The notes under the pieces: model-generated
Seen by the model: only the letters and a program-made list of their open reading frames with translations
Databases searched by the model: none
What the model was told of the DNA's origin: nothing
Assembly: GCA_029207755.1 (NCBI GenBank)
Contig: JARCOQ010000005.1
Span: forward strand, 51,859,563 to 51,923,562
DNA: 64,000 bases
Source of the DNA: Chamaea fasciata
Lineage: Eukaryota > Chordata > Aves > Passeriformes > Sylviidae
Direction of reading: 5' to 3'
Translations under genes and position numbers: made by a program
Shown here: positions 13,663-25,590 of the stretch, piece after piece
Numbering within the stretch: the first letter of the stretch is position 1
Layout: each line of letters opens with the position of its first letter

Positions 13663-16304
13663 GGCATGGTTTATGTCAGTATAAACTGTATTTTAAAACA
13701 ATTGAGCCTGTTTATAGTAACATTTTTAGAGGGTTAAATTTCCCAAACTCAATAGGAGTGTGTGTGAAGTTACCCCTTGTCAAAGAATCTTGAGGCACCA
13801 ACCACTGACAGCCAAGCTCCCACAACTTTTCCTATCTGTGAGATGAAAATCACTCCCCAGGAACACTGATGCTTCCCCAGAGGACACAAGGGCTCCTCTA
13901 TACCACTATCAGCAACACCTGAATCAAATCAGGCTTAGAAATCATCACTAGCTCATTCCCTGACAGCTCACATGCCAGTACATCTATAAACAAGCCATAA
14001 AACATGGCCTCGGAGCAGGACCTGTGCTAAAAGTGTCCAAGAACTGCTCTTTACTCAAGTGCCACCTGATTCCTCTCTGCCCTAGCAGCTGCCCTCGTGT
14101 CTCTAGCAGTGCCACCACTGCCTGATTTCAACTAAGTGCAACAGAAAGACATAAATCTCTGATATAGCAAGTTCTCACTGAGAAGAGAAAGCCTAGAAAT
14201 TCCCCTTCCAAAGGAAAAACAAAAAAAAAAAAAAAACCAAACAACGAAACAAAACAAAACAAAAAAAACCAACCCACACAAAACCCTCAACAGTTGTTAA
14301 CAGAGCAGAATCCTTACACAATTCATCCCTGAATGCCTGTGTAGGAAATAAGATGTGATCAGCTCCAGTGCTCAGGTGTCTCCTGATGTGTGCCCCGGGT
14401 GTTTGCACACACATTCCTTAGGAAAATGTCGGGTTTGCAGTGGATACACGAGGGCTGCTGAGCAGGGGAAGCAGCACAGAACCTGCATCTTGATCCATGT
14501 CTGAGAAATTCAGCAGAGCCTCTTCCTACAGGATGGCCACACTTCAAACGTGCTGGGAGCTTGTGTAAGTGGTCTGTTAACATTTTGGAAAGCGAGGGAG
14601 ACACATTTGGGGTTAAATCCCCACCTGCCTATCTCACTGCATGTTCCTGGCTTTAATCAGGGGGTGAATATAGACAGAAGTAGGAAGTGGGAAGAAATGC
14701 AGCTCAACTATTTACAAAACAGAACTCTTCTCTGATGAATTATGCAGCTTTCCTCCATCATCAAAAAGTATGTACAACGAACAGGTAGAGTTGCATTTCT
14801 CCAACAGCAAAGACCTATGACTTTGGGAAGACCTTGTCCCACAGGGGAAAGATGAGGTGAAATCCCCCCCAGGCAAGCAGATATTGATTTCAAAGTTGTG
14901 GGAATGACTCCTGAAATGCAGGACATCACTTGGAAATTTAATTTTTCTGTAGTAATAGGATTAGTTTCTCATCTACAGAGTTGCTTAGGGTGGGAGAGAG
15001 GGGGGACCCCACTTTATTTAAAAATGGTTCGAATGAGATGTGGAAAAGTTGAACAGTTGAACAAGGAAAAAAAAAAAATCCCCAAACCACTACAGGCTTC
15101 ACGGAAAATTGGGGGGGAAAGGACACTTTTGCATGGAAAAAGAAAACAAAGAAATCAGCCCTGCCATCAATTAATTCTGAAGCTCATGCTGAATTTCTTG
15201 ATTGAACATCTCTCTTCAGGATCTACACTAAGCCATCGTGCTGGAACTAAGGAGTTTTGTCTGGAAGTTCAGCCAGGTGCCTTAAACCTCCTGGATGAGG
15301 AAAGCACTTCAACACTGAGCACTCCTAATTCACAGCTCATCCCTCACAAATCTCAAGAAAAGCAGCAGCTGAGACTGAGCTGTCCCAGGGTAGTTTAAAG
15401 TGATTAAAAAGAAACACAAACAGCCACAGAGAAAAGAAAATCTCTTAAATTAAAGGGGGTGGCAGATCAGCTGCTCCTCTCCATCAAATCTGGTTTTCCT
15501 TGGGGGTGCTGGAGAGCCCTTTCAAAGTGCAGTGCTTATCCTGGCTTTGGGATGGCACTGCAGGTAACAGGATCTCCATCTCCTGGGTGAAATTCAGCTC
15601 CCTGTATACCAAAGGTGGGTCCCAAAGCAGTCTAAATTGTCATCTAGAGATACCTTCAGGCTCTGTTGAGACTGGTAACAGCTTTAGGTGCACAGCGTCC
15701 ACATACAGAGATGGAGGAGCCACTGTTCGGTTCCCAGTTCCTTGGTTTCCCAGTGATCAATCACAGTAACCGCAGCTTGGACTAGACAATCTTTAAGGCC
15801 CCTTCCAAGCAAAGCCATTCTTGATACGATTCCATGAAAAATTGCCTAGCTTTGAGACTCTCCAAGGATGAAGATTTCACTGTGTCTTGGAGCTTTACCA
15901 ACAGTGAGCAACTCCCACGATGAAAACCTTTTTCCTTGCATCACATCAGAGAAGATACAGGAGTCCTCATCACAGACATGAAATTGCAGCTCAGAACTTT
16001 TTACTTCCCACACAATTACATCTAGACTAGAGCTGTGCACAGCTGCAAGCCTGGACAGAAACCTAAAATTAGTAATAACTTCTCTAATTTCAAACCTATC
16101 TTGAGACCCTCTCCTGCTTCAGGTGTCCAACATAAGTTTCTGCCTGAAGACAGCACACTGGGGGTTAATAATCAAAACTCCCTGATCACAATCCCTAAGA
16201 GAGAAAGGGAATATCCACATGTAATTTCATTTGCTGACTGCCTCTTAACCTCATCTTCTGGTGGGGGACTTAAATTTACCAGGTTTCTGCTGGAAATACA
16301 ATGC
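13663..16304. other. Intergenic; A-rich low-complexity tract
   Basis: The A-rich tract at about 14215-14275 contains AAAACAAAACAAAAC units. Apart from the CR1 tail at 15772-15838, nothing is recognised. Confidence 0.6.
15772..15838 (+). mobile_element. Short CR1 3' tail fragment
   Basis: TTGGACTAGACAATCTTTAAGGCCCC is followed by TTCCAAGCAAAGCCATTC and a tail ending GATTCCATGA. This is the terminal ~65 bases of a CR1 element; the sequence upstream is too diverged to assign. Confidence 0.7.
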
Positions 16305-16860
16305 TGCAGAGGGGAAACGAGACAGGAGGTTCCTGGAAGAGAATTTCCTGGCACAGCTGGGAGGGAGCTGACAAGGGAAGGCACCAGAGAAGGACTGGTG
16401 GGAGATGTGGGGATTGGAGGCTGTCTTGGACAGAGTCGCGAGGTTTTGATTCTCTGAGAAGTAAGGAGGGGTGCCAGCAGAACTTCCACCTGGATTTCCT
16501 GAGGTCAAACTTTGGCCTGTTTGAGGTGAGTCCCAGAGTCCCTAGAGAGGCATTACTGAAGGGCAAAGGAGACCAGGAAGGCTGGAAATTCTCCATGAAC
16601 AAAATCCTACAGGTGCAGGAACATCCCCATGGGCCAAAAGATGAGACACTGGGGAAGAAGACCAGCCTGGATGAACAGGGAGACTTAGCTAGAACCCAGG
16701 ACAAAAAAAAAAAGTTGTTCATCACCTTTGGAAGAAAGGGCAGCTGTGCCAGAGGACTGCAAGGATGTGGTAGGGATCTGCAGGGAAAAAAATCAGATGA
16801 ATCAAAGCCCAGCAAGAACTTGAACTTAAAAGACGTTAAGAACTGTTCTGCTACCAAATC
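16305..16860 (+). pseudogene. CR1 LINE ORF2 internal fragment (endonuclease-RT linker region), frameshifted
   Basis: Translated pieces match the middle of the CR1 ORF2 protein in order: EGLVGDVGIGGCLGQS (about 16391-16438), then in another frame LDFLRSNFGLFE (about 16488-16525), LKGKGDQEGW (16558-16587), GKKTSLDEQGDLARTQDKKK and FGRKGSCARGLQG. The frame change at about 16440 coincides with loss of the usual DHEM segment, so the fragment cannot make an intact protein. It lies between the endonuclease and reverse-transcriptase domains of the family. Unlike most copies here it is not a 3' end, which makes it a leftover of a longer or rearranged insertion. A long open frame through it (16301-16888) is fortuitous. 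The family assignment is from memory of CR1 ORF2. Confidence 0.75.
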
Positions 16861-19015
16861 TTCAGCCAAAGATACTGCGGGCCATTGAAAAATGTGCTCT
16901 TTGAGGGGGGGTTTTATTTCTATTTTTTCACAGGGAGGATAAAATAAATTCTAGAGGTGTTGGGAACACAAAAGAACCATTCAAGGAAGAAAGAGACAAA
17001 CCTCCAGGTTATGCAGGAATTTAGGCAATGCTAACAGAGACACAAAACAGCAAGGCCCCTGTTTTCTGAATGTTTCCTAAAGTCTTGCAAATATTTCAGT
17101 GTTTGGCTTTGTGTTTACTACACTTCCACTGGACTTACCTGGCTGAACTGTTGCCTTGCTTTCACCTAAACTCGCAGTGACCTCCAAATTTTTGTGTCAC
17201 TTTTGGCAACTGGGGGCTCCCCCTCCTGGCTGCTAAGAGTCCCCACTCTGGTAGCTCCATGCTGAGGAATGCATTCACCTTCTTTCCCTGTGTGTTCACC
17301 CCTGAGAGCCGGCTTGAAGCTGCTCATTCAGCTGTGCAGCATCCAACTGAGAGCAACAGCTTCTCACATGGTCCTGAGCCTTACCCAGCTCTGAAGTGCC
17401 TCATGTTCAAGAGCAGCACAGGTTTTCCTGATCCGAAACCTCCCAGGGCTCCTGCTGTGGAGAAAGGAATTGGGATACCCCCTGCCTTTCCTCTGGACAT
17501 AAGCCACAAAGTTTGCTCTAGAGCCATGCTCTGCAGAAGCCAGAGGACTTCAAGCCTTGGGACTGGGTGGAAGCAAATTTTGCAAAAATCAATAATTCCT
17601 TCTAAAAATTCTCAGTCCTATTGACAATAAGATGAAGTGTCCTTTCCTGTGGACTCCAGAGGCACTTCATTCAACCTTGAAACACACTCTCCCTAAACTC
17701 CAAAACTGGTTCAGGGAGATGTCAATCTGTACATTCCCTTAACCTTCCTGCCCCCATAACCTTATTTTCAAGGCTGAGGACCACTCAATGTTCCCATCTC
17801 AAATGGAGACAAACTTTCCTGCCCTTTTTATTGTTAAAGCAGTTACGTATTTTCAGGTGTTTTGTTGGTTTTTTTGTTTTGTTTTGTTTTTTTTTTTCCC
17901 CCACAGGCAGTATCTTGCATAAAACATCTGTTCTTTAAGTGGAGAGGACAAGGAGATCTGGTTGCTTTGTGGTTTGCTTGGTTTTTCATTCTCATTGCCA
18001 AAAATAGTTGATAGTTTCTCCTCCAGATATCACTTCTAAAATGCTGCTTATACAGCCATGACAATGAAGAGCCATCTCATTAGTTTGTTAAATCAGGCTT
18101 TTTCAGAAAGGCTGGGAAATAAATCAAAACAATTGGGTGAAATAAACGATTATAATTATAGAAATCACATGAAATAAACCAAGTAAACAGTGTGTATTCA
18201 GAGATCGATCAGAATTTCTCCTCTGTTTTGTGTTCAGACTGAGAAAGAATGAAGGCTCCATTTGCTGCTTGATTACAGGATGACTACAAGAGATCAATAG
18301 GACAAGACTATGAAGGCAGTTAAGAAAATCCTTTGAATGAAAAAAAACTAGGAAGAAAAAATGCTTACTTTATTTTGCCTAAGAAAATGAAATTTAAAAT
18401 GCCTAAGAAGTTGAAGTTGATTGCTTCTTTGGTTTCACAGGAGGGAAAAATACGAAAGAGAGAAATTCGTAAGGTAAAAGACAATCCTGGCTTAAGAAGA
18501 ACATATGGACTTGTTCATCTACACTTCCCAAGGAAAGATGTGGGTTGAAAATTGGGGAGAAGTTTCTAAGGAGCAGAACGATGAAGTTTTGGAACAGCCT
18601 TCCATGAGCAGGAGGCAAAGGAGCCCTTTTTTGACACAGGGCTTGAGTGGTTCTTCCATTGCAGGATTTATGGGCTGTGTGCTCTTTGAATGCATGAGAA
18701 ATTACCCTAAACAACATTATGGGAAACTTCTACAGATCACAGGTATGAAACACTTGCACAGGCCTTACTGTTATTTAAATTATATTTTTTGGTCAAAGTT
18801 TGCTGAATCTTTCCTGTTCCTAGTAATCCTTTTGAGGTGATGAAATCATCAGAGTTAAAAAAGCCAAGACAGAAAACTGTCCAACCTGATGAGAGTTTTA
18901 AACTAAGAATGATGAAGGAGGGAGAGAGTGATCAGCAGTTTGGTGAAGAAATGGTGGATGGGGTGATCAAGCAAAGAGGCTGGGATGGTGTGAACAGAAG
19001 GGACCTTATTTGAAG
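16861..19015. other. Intergenic; T-rich tract
   Basis: T/G-rich low-complexity sequence at about 17861-17900. No exon or repeat family recognised. Confidence 0.6.
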
Positions 19016-19085
19016 TGAGGGGCCCAAAACTGGACACAGCACTCAAGGTGTGGCCTCACCAGTGCCGAGGGACGCACAGATGGCA
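19016..19085 (-). mobile_element. Short CR1 LINE fragment
   Basis: GGGGCCCAAAACTGGACACA, CACTCAAGGTGTGGCCTCAC and CAGTGCCGAGGG are a well-known CR1 block in reverse orientation. No tail is attached. Confidence 0.8.
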
Positions 19086-19437
19086 CGTCCCTAATTACCA
19101 GCATAGGCTCCTAAATCCTGCCATTGCTCAGTGAAATGCACAATAATCAACTTCACAGTAGCTTAGCAGGGTCTGTGCAATGCAATCTGCCATAATTGCA
19201 CCAGCACGATGTTGTGAAGGACTCCTGCCTTACAGAGGGAGACATTGGCTTATGTGTCTGAACATTTAAAAGTGTGGACAGTTTGACACAGTCCCTGAAA
19301 TACTGCACTGCTGCAGTGTCGTGCTTAGGGAAACAGCCCATCTGTGGAGGCTTCAAGCAGTCAGACACTTCTAAGGTTTCTGTCTTGAAAGGAAGAGGAT
19401 GAACAGGATGAGAAATGACTTTTTATGCCCATTTATC

Positions 19438-19479
19438 ATCTTTCACAGAGAAAGATGGAAGAATTTCTCTGTGAAAGAT
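19438..19479. repeat. Perfect inverted repeat (hairpin): 16-bp arms, 10-nt loop
   Basis: The left arm ATCTTTCACAGAGAAA (19438-19453) is the exact reverse complement of TTTCTCTGTGAAAGAT (19464-19479). The loop is GATGGAAGAA. Pairing does not extend well beyond the arms. It lies just before a minus-strand CR1. Confidence 0.9.
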
Positions 19480-19493
19480 CAAATGACATAATT

Positions 19494-19612
19494 ATAGAAT
19501 CATGGAATTGCTTGTGTTGGAAGGGTTGAAAGATCATCCGGTTCCAACCCTGCTACCATGGGCAAGGACACCTTCCACTAGACCAGGTTGCTCAGAGCCC
19601 TGTGGATACCTC
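19494..19612 (-). mobile_element. CR1 LINE 3' end
   Basis: It starts with TATAGAATCATGGAATTGC (the CR1 tail reversed). It continues through GTTGGAAGGG, GTTCCAACCCTGCTACCATG and CTAGACCAGGTTGCTCAGAG before fading. Confidence 0.88.
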
Positions 19613-19832
19613 CATTCCAAAACATTCTATTATTTTAAATGAATAATGGTAAATGAAGGCTATTTTGTGTTTGCTGACACAGACAAGCAGTGCCCACCTC
19701 CAAGAGTTTAAGGCAGATTTAGCATGTATAAGGAAGATACTTTGGAGAGAAATATTTTGTCGAATAACAAATAAGAGCATGTTTGCCCTGCGTGAAGGTG
19801 ATTCACCTCATGAGATAAGAACCTCATTATGG

Positions 19833-20166
19833 CCCTCCAGTGCCTGAAGGGAACCCACAGGAAAGATGGAGAGAGACTCTTGACAAGGGCCTGGAGTGAC
19901 AGGACAAGGGGGAATGGCTTCACACTGACAGAGTTAGACAGGGTTAGATCAGATATTGGGAAGAAATTGTTCCCTGTGAGGGTGGGGAGGCCCTGGCAAA
20001 GGTTGCCCAGAGAAGCTGTGGCTGCCCCATCCCTGGGAGTGTCCAAGGCCAGGTTGGATGGCACTCGGAGCAACCTGGGATGGTGAAAGGTGTCCCTGCC
20101 CATGGCAGGGGGCTGGAACAAGATGAGCTTTAAGGTTCCTCTCAACCCAAACCATTCTGTGATGGT
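19833..20166 (+). mobile_element. CR1 LINE, 5'-truncated 3' end
   Basis: It begins at CCAGTGCCTGAAGGGAACC, includes GGACAAGGGGGAATGGCTTC, GGAAGAAATTGTTCCCTGTG and GTGTCCAAGGCCAGGTTGG, and ends CCAAACCATTCTGTGATGG. It lies about 220 bases from an oppositely oriented CR1, so the two could pair as an inverted repeat. Confidence 0.93.
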
Positions 20167-22639
20167 CATGTAAGACCTCACAATCACAGTTCCCTCAGAA
20201 CTCACACACTGAAATTTCCTCTCTGTTTGTCCCATAGCTCTAAGTGTGTTTGCCATCATCTTGTTCTCAGGGCTTTTCCCCTGCAGGCCAAAAGGCCTGT
20301 TTTAATTGGGGTGTGTTCACCACCAGCATTTAATAAACAGTAATTACTTGAGCTTTAATCTGTTCTGCAGGTTCTTCTAAGAGGAACTCAAACCTTCAGG
20401 GAGAAAATCGAATGTTATGATGCTTTTCTGAGCTATAAGCAGACGAGGTTTTTTTGCCCTCCCTAAAGAGCAGCAAGCCCTGTCACAGTGTGACATAGGT
20501 AGCAAACTGTGAATCTAATTAAGTGTATAATTATGCAGCAGATTGCAGCACAGTGTGCTATTACTTAAACCAACTGACTTGCACGCCAGTCCCAGAGACA
20601 CTGAACTTGATGCAGACTGAGCTGAACATAATAGGGAGCACTTCTAGGGTGGGGTGAAGAAGGAGCCAGGCTCAGTTCATCCACACTAACAGCACTTACA
20701 CCCCTTCAGCAACAACAAACACCCTGCAGACACACAAATTCAAAGTCTAAAGAAGGTGCAAAAACAAGCTTGGGCAATGTTATGGAGTTGCTCATAAAGG
20801 TTTGCAAATATTTCTCAGCCTTTTTTGGATGTGGCTGGCAGTGTAGAGCTCTAGCACAGCAAATTAAAGCAAATTGACAATACCTCCTCAAATTGCCTCT
20901 GTAGGACAAGAATTTTCTCTTATATCAAACTCCCCTTCCCACAGAAGCATGAGCTGGAAGATGTGTGCCATTGCACCATGGAGCTCCCAGATTTGAGTCC
21001 TGACACTTGCATAAATAACACTTCCAGCGAGAGTTCCTGTTAAATAATCCACACAGAACTGACCTACATTTGCAAATCTCTTTTGAACCACTGCAACAGG
21101 AATACAAATGGAATTAGAAGCCAGCACTGACTTCAGAGCTCTGTGTGCCCACCACAGCAGGGCTCAAGTAAGGTGTGGTTTCAGCTTCAAAGATGCTGCC
21201 ATTACCGTTATTACTTCAGGCACTTGGAAACAGATGGCACATTTCTGGGGAATTCTGCAGGCAAATACACACTGCCAGGTACCATTTTGCCTTGTCTGGG
21301 AGAACTAGGGACTCCAAGTAGATTCACAGTGAACAGATGGAAAAACACACTCCAAAGTAATGCCAAGCTCCTGAAAATCAGGAAAAACGTGGTTTGAAAT
21401 CTGATCTGAGATTACAGCCGTGACTGATAACTGGAGACAGAATCTGCTGGTGTCAGGGAAGTAGAAAACAATTGCTAAAATCACATTTGCTACAGAAAGT
21501 TGAGCTGAACACCCAGGTACTGTCAGTGCTTGGTTTCAAGCAGGGAGCTCCATGCAAAGCCCCAGATTCCAGGCACACAGGATGGGATGTGACCCTGATC
21601 TGCCCTGTGGGATTCATGGACCCTCCCTGTCACTGGCAGTCTTTGGTCTTGCGCAGTTTGCTGAGGGCTTTTGGGTGGCTAACCGTGAGCAGCTCTGCCC
21701 TCTCAGCGCTGGTAATTAATTGCCAAGCTGGTGGATGTCCTCACCTCACCTGGGTCTCAGCACAAGGGAAAAAGGCTTCCAGTCTGCTGAATATTTAAAA
21801 AAACTCAGGTTATGTACCAGAAAATTAATGCAAAATGCACTGCACTGGAAAATGGGTACAGGGAGAGTGATATACAGATGGTTAAATAGCATCAACAAAG
21901 CCCAGGATCATTAACCAAGTAAGAAAAAAAAAAACAGAGAATGAAGGGACTTACATGTATTTGAATGGAAATGGAAAACTTGTGCTGTGATATGGACAGG
22001 AATAATGACAAACAGATGAAACCAATAGCAAATAATCTAACTTTCTGAAAACTACAGTTTTCCCTCTCTTGCTTTTTACAGGACACAGATGAAATTCAAA
22101 TAAAAATTTGGCTCAGTGTTGCCAACTGATCCTGATTGGAGTACACTTGATGCAAGCAGGGCTCTATACCCCATTGATAACAATCACACTTGATGTTTCA
22201 ACAGAGCTGCAGTTTCACAAAGAGGGAGGAAAATGAAAAGGTAAATCTAAATTTATCTCCTGACTTTAGAGAAGTCAAGCAAAAAAAGATGTGAATGATA
22301 GCAGTGCGGTTTTTTAAAATTATCTTATTATTGATTATCACATTCTCACCACACAAAGTTTTATCAGAACTAATCAAAACCCACAGCAACAGATTAAATT
22401 CTTCTGTCTGTTCTCTGATTTAGTTTCTCCCTAAAGAACCAATTAATTGTCCCTTAAATAGCTCCAGTGTCCAGACCAGCTCTTCTTTCCATTCCACCAG
22501 ACACTACAGAATAAAACCATTTCTTCCTTTTCAAATTCTTCCTCCCAAGGTGGATTCCTGCTGCGCATGCAGTAAAGCCATGCTTGAGCACACAGCCAAG
22601 GAGGGAAGAATTTCCTCTGCATTTCTGAATTTTCTCCTT
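20167..22639. other. Intergenic, nothing recognised
   Basis: Unique-looking sequence without supported genes or repeats. Confidence 0.6.
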
Positions 22640-22712
22640 TTCAGCAAGAATTTCTTCGCAAAAAGGGTTATCAGGCATTGGGATAAACTGCCCAGGGATG
22701 ATGAGTCTGTAG
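22640..22712 (+). mobile_element. Short diverged CR1 fragment
   Basis: AGCAAGAATTTCTTCGCAAA, GGGTTATCAGGCATTGGGAT and AAACTGCCCAGGGATG correspond to the conserved CR1 block usually read as AGGAAGAATTTCTTCA...GGTCAGGCATTGG...CTGCCCAGGGA. Both ends are lost. Confidence 0.65.
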
Positions 22713-24117
22713 TTCTAAAATGAAGTCAGTAGCCTGGGTAAGTCAGATTAGGAATTTCAGACTTAAGCCAGTTTTTGAAGACTAGCATAAAAAATTTCAA
22801 ATATTTACAGCAAAAGAAAATTAATGGGGAAGGGGATTGTTCTTTACTTTATGCTGTATCACTAGATTTTTCTTCTTTCAAGAAAACACAAGGATGTGAG
22901 AGGCTATTCTCCTTTTGTTAAAGATTCATAAATGCACTGAAGTGCAGGCTGGGAAAACTCTAAAGGCAGAAAAAAAAAAAAAAAAAAGAAAAGGAAGAAG
23001 GTGGCCTGGGGAACAAAAAACATGGAAAAATGACCGGCTCTTTCTTTCCTACCCAAGCCCAACTTAAGGGTATAAAGCACGGGGTGTATGTGGGAGAAAC
23101 AGGTAAGAAAAATGCTAGCAAAACTAGAAACAGGCGACCATCCTTTGCTTTCGTTTCCACTCAATTGTGTTATTAAATTACTGCTCTGACACATTCTTGG
23201 GACACAACCTCTGCTTTGCCAAGCTGCCCTCAGCCTTCAGAAGCTCAAAAAATGCAGTGGCAGCACCAGCTTTATTCTAATTAACAGCAACATTAGCTAG
23301 AGGTGAAATTCCTAAGAAAATTGTACCAACAGAACATGTATGTGCTCCTATTTTCCACCCTTGCCTCAGTAAGTCCTGTTGGCCAAAGACAGGGTACCAA
23401 CTCACAGAGAAAAAAAACCCTGCACTTTACCCACTTGTAGAAAGACTAGGACACAAGTTTAAGCCTTCCACACCAGTTAATTCCCTGGCAGGGAGACAAC
23501 ACAAACATCTTAACAGGGACAAAATGAGGCACTGATGCCATTATAGCCCTGAGAAACCAGCCATAAGACACAAACCCAGAAGAAATCAGATGTCTCCAGG
23601 GGAGAATTCTTCAGCTGCTGACTGAAGCTCCAGGTTGCAAAACCACCCATTCTTGAATTCGTAAATCCCACGACAAATACTTCAGACACCAAAAAGGCAA
23701 AAAAGTACTGGCACTGCTGGCTGAAAGGGAAGCAGCAGCTCACCAGAGCCCCCCCAGCCACCACTGCCAGGGCCAAACTGACCCCCTGCCATACACCTGC
23801 CTCCCTCACTCCCACCTAGGGCTGCTTTAGGCAGCTTGTTGTCACCTTTGCCCAGAGTCTTCCTTTCAGCCACACCTGAGCACACTTGAAAGGCTCCTCA
23901 GGTGCAGGCAGTTGGACAAATCCCTCACAGCACCTGAGGTGGCCCTCTGGCAGAACCGGGTTTCTCTTTCTTGGTACAGGCTGCTTTGACCAGGGACCAG
24001 AAGCTGAGAGGCACCTCCTCCATGTAGAGGAGGCTTGCAAAAGTAACGTGCAGGGATAATCTTGAGACAAGTGAACTCAATGGTTTTAAAGCAAGGAACA
24101 TGCACCTCTGTTGCCAA
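22713..24117. other. Intergenic; A-run
   Basis: A-run of about 17 near 22971-22987, followed by purine-rich sequence. No gene recognised; the longish minus-strand open frames near 23510-24190 show no known similarity. Confidence 0.6.
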
Positions 24118-24490
24118 AATCTCAGAATGGTTGGGGTTGGAAGGGTAAAGATCAACTCATTCCAACTCCCTGCCATGGGCAGGGACACCTCTCACCAGCC
24201 CAGGTTGCTCAGAGCCCCATCCAGCCTGGCCTTGGACAATTCCAGGGGCAGCCACAGCTTCTCTGGGCAACCTGTGTCAGGCATGAATGGCATCCTATCC
24301 TTCAGATGTGACAACTCTGCTTCAGTGTTATCTGTAAACTTCCTGAGGGTGCACTCGATCCCTTTGACTACATCATTAAAAAAGGTATTAAATAACAGAG
24401 GTCCCAGTATCAGTATGAACTCCTGAGGGACACTGCTTGTCCCCAGTGTCCATCAGGACAGTGATCTGTTAACCACTACCCTTTGGATGT
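24118..24490 (-). mobile_element. CR1 LINE, two joined blocks of the 3' region
   Basis: The first part (24118-24277) is a reversed CR1 3' end: GGTTGGGGTTGGAAGGG, CCATGGGCAGGGACACC, CAGGTTGCTCAGAGCCCCAT. The second part (about 24300-24490) is a more upstream CR1 block: TGTAAACTTCCTGAGGGTGC, CACTCGATCCCTTTGAC, GAACTCCTGAGGGACACTGC. The stretch normally between them is missing, so the copy is internally deleted or consists of two insertions. Confidence 0.82.
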
Positions 24491-24599
24491 ATATAAACAA
24501 AAAAGACTTTGAAGGGAGGTATTTAATGCCTTTTTAATCAGTAGGATCAGCCCAGAGGATGAATATTGGGCAAGGAGGTTCTGGAAGAGGTGGATGGAA

Positions 24600-24790
24600 A
24601 ACCGGGATCAGGATTTGCTAAGCAGCAGCTCCGACTGCTGGCGATTCAGCGCAAGCCAGGTCTGTAGCTATAGGGGTAAGGCAACGGACACATGTTGCTA
24701 TAGATGTTTCTCCAGCTGCGGATTCCATATCCTGCTCCAAGCCAGAATCTCGACAGCAAAATCACTGACGTTCCCTAGCGAAGATGAGAA
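24600..24790. other. CpG-bearing patch of unknown origin
   Basis: About nine CpG dinucleotides occur within 190 bases (for example CAGCTCCGACTG, GCGATTCAGCGC, GACGTTCCCTAGCG), while the surrounding kilobases are CpG-poor. A splice-donor-like GGGGTAAGG is at about 24676-24684. I recognise no coding similarity, promoter motif or repeat family. Confidence 0.4.
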
Positions 24791-25204
24791 AGGCAATTTC
24801 CATTCTGTAGTTTGCAACATGCCCAACTGGTGTTATGCTTTTCCAAGATGGAATGGTGTTTGGAAAAAAGAAAAGAAGCCCTATAGCAGCATACCATCTC
24901 TGTTCTCAGTTCTGCCACCAGCTTCCCTTTGCTCTTTTGTCAGTGCCCTTCACCTTCTGCTCCCCTACCTCAAAGAAATTATAATAATATTCTCATTAAT
25001 TACTCAGAATTTGCATGACTTTAAATGTGACAAGTCCTCTGATCTCATTTCATAGAATCATCTCCATGTGCATTCCTTAGGGCAGAGAGAAAAGAAGAAA
25101 TGATAGCAGGGAGAGATAGGTAACTACAAAATAATTACTGCCAGCAAGAATGCTCCTCTCAATCATTAAAATCTGCCCTCAAAGCAACTGGAGAAATCTT
25201 TAAG

Positions 25205-25590
25205 CTTTTCTCAGCCTGGAGAAAAGGAAGCTCAGGGGGGACCTTCTGGCTCTGCACAACTCCCTAACAGGAGGGGACAGCCGGGGGCGTCGGGCTGTGC
25301 TCCCAGGGAACAAGGGACAGGACAAGGGGAAACGGCCTCAAGCTGCACCAGGGGAGGCTCAGGTTGGACATCAGGAAGAATTTCTTCATGGAGAGGGTGG
25401 TCAGGCATTGGACGGGGCTGCTTAGGGACACTGGAATCCCCACCCCTGGAGGTGTTGAAGAAACTACTGGATGTGGCACTCAGTGCTCTGGTCTAATTGT
25501 CAAGGTGGTAACCAAAGATTGGACTCAACAACCCTGGACGTCTTTTCCCACCTTAGCAATTCTATGGATTACAGCAATTCTGTACTCAGA
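25205..25590 (+). mobile_element. CR1 LINE 3' region
   Basis: It includes TTCTCAGCCTGGAGAAAAGG, AAGCTCAGGGGGGACCTTCT, GAGGCTCAGGTTGGACATCA, GGAAGAATTTCTTCATGGAG, CCTGGAGGTGTTGAAGAAAC and GACTCAACAACC. This is a different CR1 subfamily from the copies at 915, 6345 and 19833. The octamer tail is only weakly visible (AGCAATTCTATGG). Confidence 0.92.

Noticed and set aside
16301..16888. 195-codon open frame as a host gene
   Set aside because: Its translation matches the CR1 ORF2 linker region, with a frameshift and missing segments.
18480..18640. Possible very old CR1/L2-like fragment around 18540-18610
   Set aside because: Only a short resemblance (GGAACAGCCTTCCATGAGCA); too weak to support.
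19708..20259. 183-codon minus-strand open frame
   Set aside because: It is antisense through a CR1 element; similar frames occur in the other copies of the same repeat (for example 6363-6659 and 11323-11541).
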